From assembly GCA_027943245.1 (NCBI GenBank), contig JANDJZ010000904.1, positions 1 to 14,767 on the forward strand: a DNA stretch of 14,767 nucleotides, read 5' to 3'. The translations under genes and the position numbers were made by a program. Below, in pieces: positions 9,161 through 14,767 of the stretch. The notes under the pieces were generated by a model. The model ran no database searches. It was not told the origin of the DNA and worked only from the letters and a program-made list of their open reading frames with translations. This stretch comes from Acanthamoeba sp. SK_2022b (lineage: Eukaryota; Discosea; Longamoebia; Acanthamoebidae). Each line of letters begins with the position of its first letter. The stretch's first letter is position 1.

Positions 9161-10106
9161 ATGGTGCTGCTGGCGGTGAGTTGGGGGCTGACGTACCACG
9201 ACGATCTCGCCTACCCGCGCACGGGCTCGTCCGCCCTCCGCAATCGGCTCTGGACCCTCATCGTCACCTTCACGAGTGTGCCGCCCCTTCCTCGCCACGA
9301 GCAGTCGCGTCTCTCCTCCCCACTGGGGAGGCGAGCCCCCGCCTGACGCTGCTTCATTCGCAGGCGGGCTCTCGGTGCCGTTTCTGGTGATGGCAGTGCT
9401 GGTATCGGTCTACTACCGCATCTCTCGGCCCCTGGGCTATGTACGCTCTCCGTTGCCCGGGTTGGGATAGCTCATCGCCTATCGCCTGACCGTCGCTCTG
9501 TTGTTATTGATGATGATGTTGTTGTTGTTGGTGATGATGATGTTTCAATGCAACAACCTGTGCGCAGATCATTGCCTGCCTGGTCGTGTCGGTGCTCGCC
9601 AATCTGGTGTCGATGGCGGCCAACGTGGCGGTACACTTGACCGCCAACGAAAAGATGCGCTACGTCTGCTACAGGTACACGCGGTGGCTGCGCTTGCCGT
9701 GTTTGTTCTCAGGCGATGGGCAGCAGACCGCTGACACGGCCGTGGGGGCGAATGAAGGAGCGGGATCAGCGACTCCACGTGTGCGTACAGCGTTGTGGAC
9801 GAAATCTACTGCGGGACGAGCCTGCAGGATTTGTGCACGGTGTTCCTCATGGGCTTCGATGGCATCGTCTGTTGCTTGGTGGGCATGCTCATCATCCTCG
9901 TGTGCATGGTACTCTCAACCCTCTCTGAAACCCCACGAGATACACTATTTTATTATTATAACATTTAGACATGTTTTAATATTTTTCAAAAAAGTGACTA
10001 AATGTTGTCGCCGTTGCAGATAGGACACGCCTACAAACAACGCAAGAAGATGAAGCAGGTCACTAGCGCGCGTGGGGTCGACTTTGACTTTGTACACAAC
10101 GGCTGA
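9161..10106 (+). CDS. Small multi-pass membrane protein of unknown family
   Basis: Five exons, 9161-9275, 9364-9440, 9568-9674, 9791-9908 and 10020-10106, join in phase to exactly 168 codons (167 residues plus TGA). Introns have clear GT-AG ends, with a CTGAC branch-like site in the first. Three hydrophobic segments are visible at about residues 31-56, 65-88 and 115-140. The second and third are separated by a short loop with NEKMRYVCY and DEIYCGTSLQDLC, whose cysteines might pair. The C-terminus is basic (KQRKKMK) then ends DFDFVHNG, suggesting a cytosolic tail. I do not recognise the family and it lacks the CCG signature of tetraspanins. An upstream exon adding a further membrane segment cannot be excluded, although an in-frame stop lies just 5' of the ATG. 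A GTGAGT at 9176 is a strong but apparently unused donor. Confidence 0.72.
9500..9545. repeat. TTG/GAT trinucleotide repeat in an intron
   Basis: Imperfect runs of TTG and GAT triplets fill part of the second intron (9441-9567) of the membrane-protein gene. Read through, they would encode a Leu/Met-rich string, which is an artefact of the repeat. Confidence 0.55.
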
Positions 10107-10397
10107 ACGCCCAGCGACGGTTTCAACAAGAAGGAAACTTGTAGATAGACTATGTAGTGGGCTTGGGGGGGAGGCAGTTCATTTGGCAGGGGAGAGAATA
10201 ATAAATAACAAAAGGGGGGTGGGGGTAGCCCACAAGAGAGGAAGGGGCGCTCGGGCAAGGGCTCACAGAGGAGCCAAGACGCGTCCAGTATGTACAAAGT
10301 AGAGCTAAGGAGAGCCGCCTTCGTCCGCCATCCCTTCCCTCCTCCCCAAAGCATATGGGCGTAGATGATGCACAACAACGTGGTGGTGGAGGCGCGC
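10107..10397. other. Convergent 3' intergenic region
   Basis: This gap separates the 3' ends of two convergent genes. It has G-tracts near 10160 and 10215 and the AATAAA at 10200-10205. No coding potential with a recognisable domain is seen. Confidence 0.45.
10200..10205 (+). terminator. AATAAA poly(A) signal of the membrane-protein gene
   Basis: AATAAA lies about 94 nt downstream of the plus-strand stop at 10106, within an AT-rich patch in otherwise GC-rich sequence. Confidence 0.5.
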
Positions 10398-11361
10398 TCA
10401 GCTCTGGTAGGCGGCGGGCGACGAGGGTGGCGACCTCGACTGAGCTCCATTCGGGGAGGAGTAGTCGTCCTTCTCCTCCTTCGGGATGTCTGCACACGCG
10501 AAGCCGGTCACCACCAGAGGAGGGCCTTGGCTGTAACGACCTACGGGGGGGGGGGAGCGTACCACCATCGCCATACTTCTCACGTTCCTCCTTGCTCAAG
10601 AAGCGCCCGCCGGGACCACGCATCCGATTCTTTGCATGCTGATGCCTAGAGTCGTGCAGCCACTCCTACACATCCCACGATGTTGGTACAACGAGAGAAA
10701 GGAAAGAAATAAAAAAGATAGATTTGGGGAGACAAGATTGGGGGGGGGGTGTAGATACCTTGCGCGGAATCACCTTGAACCTGGCCTCGAGCTTCATCCT
10801 CGCCTGACGCCGTTTGAGGATGCGATGATACTGCTTCTGATTTACATAAACTGCATCCTCAGAGCTGGGAAGTAGGGCGTATTGTTGACCCTGCAGGAGA
10901 GAGCCCATCTGCGCCAGCTGAAGCGAACCCAGACCCTGTCATTCGATCAAGGAAGACCAACCAAGATGAGAAATAGTTGAATCGGACCTAAAGGTTCGTT
11001 GGGGGGGGGGCTCTCGGACCACGTAAGGGTAGCCCTGCTGTACGGCTGCGGCGTTGACATCAGAGCCTGGCATTTGAGGCGGATAGCCAAAGGGGAGATG
11101 CCCTTCTGGATAGCCATGCATGGCGCCACCGTGGTGGCCGCCATCTTCACCAGAGTGGCCGTGGCCCTCTACCGGTGCGCCCTGCTGGGCTCCATGTATT
11201 CCATAGAGCTGTTCGTGGCCGCCTTGGGTGTGGTGAAGTTGTTGATGATGCTGTAGATGGTCGTCCGAGCCCCCGCGGTGGTTCCCCTCTTCATGACCAC
11301 CCTGACCATTAGGGCCGAGGCCGCTGTGGCCAACCTGCGATTGGTGTTGGAGCGAGAGCAT
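10398..11361 (-). CDS. NF-YA: NF-YA / HAP2, CCAAT-binding factor subunit A
   Basis: Four exons on the minus strand, 11361-11023, 10935-10759, 10665-10563 and 10489-10398, join in phase to 237 codons (236 residues). The conserved core is split between exons 2 and 3. YVNQKQYHRILKRRQAR is the helix that docks on the NF-YB/NF-YC histone-fold dimer. After a linker, WLHDSRHQHA followed by RMRGPGGRF is the DNA-reading segment, with the RHxHAxxRxRGxGGRF pattern intact. The N-terminal 113 residues are rich in His, Gln and Gly, as expected for the low-complexity activation region. The C-terminus is short, acidic then Ser/Pro-rich, ending PAAYQS. The product should enter the nucleus and give the trimer its specificity for CCAAT. 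The weakest call is the first donor (CCTTAC|GTGGTC). Its start codon is 223 bp from that of the divergent kinase. Confidence 0.93.
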
Positions 11362-11584
11362 GACAATTGGTCCTGTGGTGGCCCTATCCTAGCCCTTCCT
11401 TCTATCGGACACGGTGTGTGACTGGTGCGTGGCACTGTCGGTTTCTTTGAGCCGTTGGGTCGCCTTCGGCATGTGTCGTAAACTGTCGGCGCAAAAGCCG
11501 AGAAAAAAGTGGGATTTTTATATTGAAAATGTTGTGGCTTAATTTTGCGCAGGCAACTGCTGTGGCCAAACGCCGCGCTACTCC
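11362..11584. promoter_or_regulatory. Shared divergent promoter between NF-YA and the kinase
   Basis: Only 223 bp separate the two start codons, so both promoters must overlap here. ATTGG at 11366-11370 is CCAAT on the NF-YA strand, just 5' of its ATG. The right part holds an acceptor-like sequence (GGCTTAATTTTGCGCAG, ending 11552). With a tiny exon at 11471-11477 (ATGTGTC, donor GTAAAC) this would extend the kinase N-terminus in frame. Confidence 0.5.
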
Positions 11585-13209
11585 ATGCAGAACGAACGTC
11601 GCGCGTGCTGCCTGCGTTTGGTGAGGAAAGTGGGTGAGGGAAGCTTTGGCCAAGTGTTTGAGGCGATGTGGCTCAATCAAGTGACTGGCGTGGAGCAACG
11701 TGTGGCCCTGAAACGAGTGACGGTACTCTCTGTACCCCTTGGAGAGATATGCCTTTGGTTACGACCACGCATCACTCCGATCGCGTAGAGAGTTGAGGGT
11801 GTCACAAGCAGAGAAGCGCAAATGCTCGAGCTTGTCAGGGGACACCCGTGCTGCGTGGCTCTACTCGCCTGCTTCTTCACCTCATCCAGCCGACTCCATT
11901 GCCCTACACTGGTGCGCTTATCAACACATGCCCTGCTCCTGTGGTGTTAATCTTGGGCACAGAACATGGTATTCGAGTATATGCCATGCACCTTGAAGTC
12001 GGTTCTGGAAAGTGGCCCTTTGCCCGTCGACTTGGCGATCAGCTACTGCTTTCAGGTGGGCCTTATCATGCCTTAGCGACCTGATTCACCCATTAACTTC
12101 TTCCCATGAACGGATAAGCTGTGTTGCGGCCTTAGCCATGCACACGCCCTTGAGATATGCCATCGAGGTCTGTTTCAACCTCTTCAACACTCACTTTAGC
12201 TCACCTTTATCCGCAGACCTGAAGCCCGACAACATACTTGTGGACGTGAGGTAGAACAAGGCTTTCAGTGCGCCGGTTGCGAAACTTTAAAATCTCATTA
12301 TTTATTGATCACCAGAAGCAGGGAGCTCAAGATCTGCGACTTCGGGTGGTACTGTTATTATCCCTTCAGGAATCGCCACAGTGGTGGCTTACGTCTCTTT
12401 AGCGCAAAGAAGCTCTCCGAGAACTCGGAAAGCAACACGTACAATGCAGCGCGCCTCTACAGGTACCGCCAGACATGTGCCGGTGACGGATGCGAAGTTG
12501 ATGAATTGACGCCACTTCTCCTCAGATCACCAGAATCTCTGTTGGGGTCTGCCTCATACACCACGAAGATCGTACTTGCCCTTCAACGCCAAACGCTCAC
12601 TGTATGGCTAATCCTGCTGTGGCATCAGGACATGTGGGCCGTTGGGTGCATTCTTTGGGAGATGCTGGTCGGTAAACCTCTTTTCCAAGGTGGGCTTCCC
12701 CTTACTTCTGACGTAGTCTGTAACTAAACTCAGCACTTGGGTTAGGTTTCGATCCGCAAAATCAACTGGTCAACGTGGTCATGGTTCTTGGAACTCCGTC
12801 CATCTATGATCTATGGACTCTCAAAGCCGAGGAGTGCAGGTACGCTCCCGACTCTTCAGCTTCCCTCTCCCAATGATGTCTCCCTCTCAAGCGAGCTCAG
12901 CTTCCCCGTCATTCGGCCGCTCTCCTTCGCCGAGCTGCTCCCCGCCATGCCGCTGGAGAGTGACCTGTTGGGTAAGCACATTCGAAAAGCGTGTTCATGC
13001 AAACAACACTTAATCGAAACGTGCGTCCCACGCCAGGCGGCCTGCTCACCTACAACCCTGAGAAGCGCCTGTCCGCCGATCAGGCACTGCAACACCGCCT
13101 GTTTGACAAAGTGGGAACCAAGGACATCTACGTACCGCCGGGCGTGCTGGCGGCCTATCGCCAAGGAGCATCGGCGATCGCAACTTCAGGTCCCCGTGAG
13201 GCCGCGTGA
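11585..13209 (+). CDS. GSK3-like CMGC serine/threonine protein kinase
   Basis: Twelve exons (11585-11722, 11789-11911, 11963-12055, 12119-12167, 12217-12250, 12322-12348, 12403-12462, 12526-12571, 12629-12689, 12746-12839, 12892-12971, 13037-13209) join in phase to 325 residues plus TGA. The kinase domain is complete: glycine loop GEGSFG (17-22), VALK with lysine 43, HRDLKPDN at 133-140, DFG at 152-154, SPE at 176-178 in place of APE, and DMWAVGC. GSK3-like marks are SRE (R54), ICHRD, DFGCAKKL (K157), the activation-loop tyrosine Y168 and LGTP after PLFQG. The order and spacing place it in the CMGC group nearest GSK3; it should phosphorylate Ser/Thr, possibly on pre-phosphorylated substrates. 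The N-terminus may be slightly longer via a 7-nt exon at 11471. The stop lies inside a GTGAGT donor, so the protein may continue into the PH-DEP region. Confidence 0.88.
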
Positions 13210-13543
13210 GTTCAGATTGAGCCCCCCTTTCTTCTTTTCTGTATGTCCCGTTCATTTTTGTGTGCCAAGCAATTAATTTATCGCTGCACACTGTACCCGT
13301 GCACCGCGAGGCTCGCATTAGCTCAGCTTGACATCAAAGTGCCAAGTGACACACTCGAGAACGCCAAGATGCAGGCTTCAGGTGAAGCGGGCGAGGTAAC
13401 GTTGCAGGACGCCATCTCCGGCAACTTCATGAAAACAGATTTGTCTGCGCCGTGCGGGCGGGGTTCAGTTCATTTGCTCCATCGGATTTCTAAACTGAAG
13501 GCGTTAATGTTGTTGCATTTGAAACGTCCAGCCGCCGTCGGGC
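13210..13543 (+). other. Linker between kinase and PH-DEP: intergenic or intron-exon-intron
   Basis: After the kinase stop comes pyrimidine-rich sequence (about 13221-13240), then a plus-strand stretch that reads well as protein (LDIKVPSDTLENAKMQ, about 13328-13375) and remains open. Two splice routes can join it in phase to the PH exon: donor GAG|GTAACG (at 13396) or TCA|GTTCAT, both to the acceptor ending 13531. If the kinase ends at 13209, this region must hold the promoter and start (ATG 13369 or 13544) of the next gene. If not, it is an internal exon of a kinase-PH-DEP gene. Confidence 0.4.
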
Positions 13544-14613
13544 ATGGAGGGCTGGCTGAAGAGGAGGAGAGGAGGACTGGTTGCTGCTTGGTCCAAGGTT
13601 TACGTCAAGATCGACACCCACAAGTATAAGCTCAGGCTCTACAAGCGGCAGGGCGACACCACAGCCAAAAGCAGTGTCCCTCTCAAGTGCCCCCTCCCCC
13701 TCCACAAGCCTTGCAATAGCTTTTATCATTATATTATTGATCATTTATTATTTATTATTTATTATTTATTATTTATTATGTGTTATTTATTATTTATATG
13801 TGCCGTTGTGTATGCACAGGAACGCCATCTCTGTGCTGGCCGTAGAGGGGGACGTGTCTTCTGGCCCCTTGACGTCGTCCACCGATGGGAAGAAGAAGGA
13901 CAAGAAGGCCAAGGCCGACGCCACCAGCAAGTACGAGTTTGAAGTGCAAACGGCTGCGCGCAGCTACCGCTTTCAAGCGAGCTCCCACACAGAAATGTAC
14001 ACGCGCCCCCTCGCCCCCCCCCCCACCACCGGTGATGCACGCAGCCTCGGCGCTGAACCGGTTCTTCCTATCGCGCGCGAAAGGCACGCCTGGATCAGGG
14101 ACATCAGGGCCGCAGCGGCCAAGGCCCGCTCACGCACGCGCCAGGCCGGAGGCAGCGACAGCGAAGGCGAAGGCGAAGGCGAAGGCGAAGGAAACAGCGC
14201 CACAGGGCACGGCGGCGTCGAGTTTGACGCGCGCGCCATGGAGAGCAAGCTCAAGAACATGGGCGTCGACCTCTGCGAGCTGGGGGCCCAAATGGCCGAT
14301 CCCAGCGACGGCATTCCGCTCCACGGCATGCGCATTCCGTCGCCGCTGGGCTCTCTCTCTCTCTCCCCCTCCCTCTCTCATTTCGTTGCGTTGTCGACAA
14401 CACTCACACCGCGCCCTTGCCCCCCCCCCCAACCAGACACGCGCAAACGGGGGAACCTGTACCGCAACTGCTTTTCCAGGACCGCTTGCGTGGAGTGGCT
14501 CGCCAGGGAATTTGAGAGGAGGGGAGTTCAAGGTAACCCGGCCTCCTTGCTCTGTCCCTCTTGTTCATCATCATCATCACCTCCTCTCTCCCCCTCTTTC
14601 CCCTTTGCGCGCG

Positions 14614-14688
<75 letters not shown>

Positions 14689-14767
14689 CAGAGTGGGACA
14701 AGGGGCTGTGCCTCGACGTCGGGCGATGCCTGATGCACTCGAGGCTCATCTACTGCCTCACCGGCCA
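13544..14767 (+). CDS. PH and DEP domain protein (runs off right edge)
   Basis: Exons are 13532 (ATG 13544)-13686, 13820-13996, 14084-14532 and 14692 to the edge, with phase-matched introns 13687-13819, 13997-14083 and 14533-14691. MEGWLKRRRGG opens a PH domain; SKYEFEVQTAARSYRFQASS supplies later strands and HAWIRDIRAA the closing helix with its invariant Trp. The PH domain has an insertion rich in Lys and Asp (KKKDKKAKAD). A linker with repeated SEGEGEGEGEG follows. Then NLYRNCFSRTACVEWL and the next exon (EWDKGLCLDVGRCLMH) match a DEP domain. PH domains bind phosphoinositides and DEP domains bind membranes or receptors, so it is probably a membrane-recruited signalling protein. The frame stays open without splicing through a CT-rich and C-rich stretch (14345-14433), which might be an in-frame intron with an unusual donor. 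It may be the C-terminal half of the kinase gene. Confidence 0.78.
13732..13799. repeat. AT-rich TTATTTATTA tandem array in an intron
   Basis: About 65 bp of imperfect TTATTTATTA repeats fill the middle of the first PH-gene intron (13687-13819). This is a strong local departure from the GC-rich surroundings and should be easily melted. Confidence 0.7.
14605..14687. repeat. Compound (GC)n-(CA)n microsatellite
   Basis: About nine GC units are followed directly by about 33 CA units, an uninterrupted alternating purine-pyrimidine tract of about 83 bp. It ends only a few bases before the acceptor at 14690-14691 of the DEP-domain intron. Confidence 0.9.

Noticed and set aside
8664..9298. Overlapping minus- and plus-strand open frames in the divergent intergenic region
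   Set aside because: Low stop density from high GC; no domain, biased Arg/Gly/Pro composition and no consistent exon chain.
14605..14687. Regular repeat as a CRISPR array or telomere-like sequence
   Set aside because: It is a simple dinucleotide microsatellite without spacers.
13885..14733. 282-codon plus-strand frame overlapping the PH-DEP gene
   Set aside because: It runs through introns and the CA repeat (Thr-His string). The competing spliced frame encodes recognisable PH and DEP domains.
1..14767. Bacterial features such as operons, Shine-Dalgarno sites, tRNA or rRNA genes
   Set aside because: All real genes have GT-AG introns and none of these features is visible.

Overview
The window looks like a gene-dense protist nuclear genome, most likely an Acanthamoeba-type amoebozoan. 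The reasons are GC-rich coding sequence, many short GT-AG introns (about 49-160 bp) with CTAAY/CTGAC-like branch sites, very short gaps between genes on alternating strands, and AATAAA poly(A) signals just after stops. There are no bacterial-type operons, ribosome binding sites, tRNAs, rRNAs or CRISPR arrays. All gene models were spliced by hand from reading frame, splice consensus and intron phase. The organism is an inference from style, not from a species marker.

Layout. 1-900: little certain; one copy of a 110-bp repeat and an orphan plus-strand exon carrying a SUMO-interacting-motif signature. 901-5520 (-): a seven-exon gene for a secreted protein of about 1,400 residues with five tandem C-type-lectin-like domains. 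5521-7078: a less GC-rich island with a decayed piggyBac-like transposase and the second copy of the 110-bp repeat. 7327-8618 (-): an F-box-like/PI31-like proline-glycine-rich protein, probably a proteasome or ubiquitin-ligase regulator. 9161-10106 (+): a 167-residue multi-pass membrane protein of unknown family. 10398-11361 (-): NF-YA, the sequence-specific subunit of the CCAAT-binding factor. 11585-13209 (+): a GSK3-like CMGC kinase in 12 small exons. 13544 to the right edge (+): a PH-DEP protein, possibly the C-terminal part of the same transcript as the kinase.

NF-YA and the kinase are divergent with only about 220 bp between their start codons. The F-box/PI31-like gene and the membrane protein are also divergent, about 540 bp apart. 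The genes do not form one obvious pathway; they are a normal mix of housekeeping regulators plus one unusual secreted lectin.

Most interesting points: (i) the calcium/sugar motifs of the five lectin domains are canonical only in the last two; (ii) the kinase keeps the three basic residues of the GSK3 primed-substrate pocket and may be fused to PH and DEP domains through an intron whose donor contains the apparent stop codon; (iii) an F-box-like segment is joined to a PI31-type tail; (iv) long C-tracts on the sense strand sit within 20 nt of the 5' splice site in several introns, including all three NF-YA introns.
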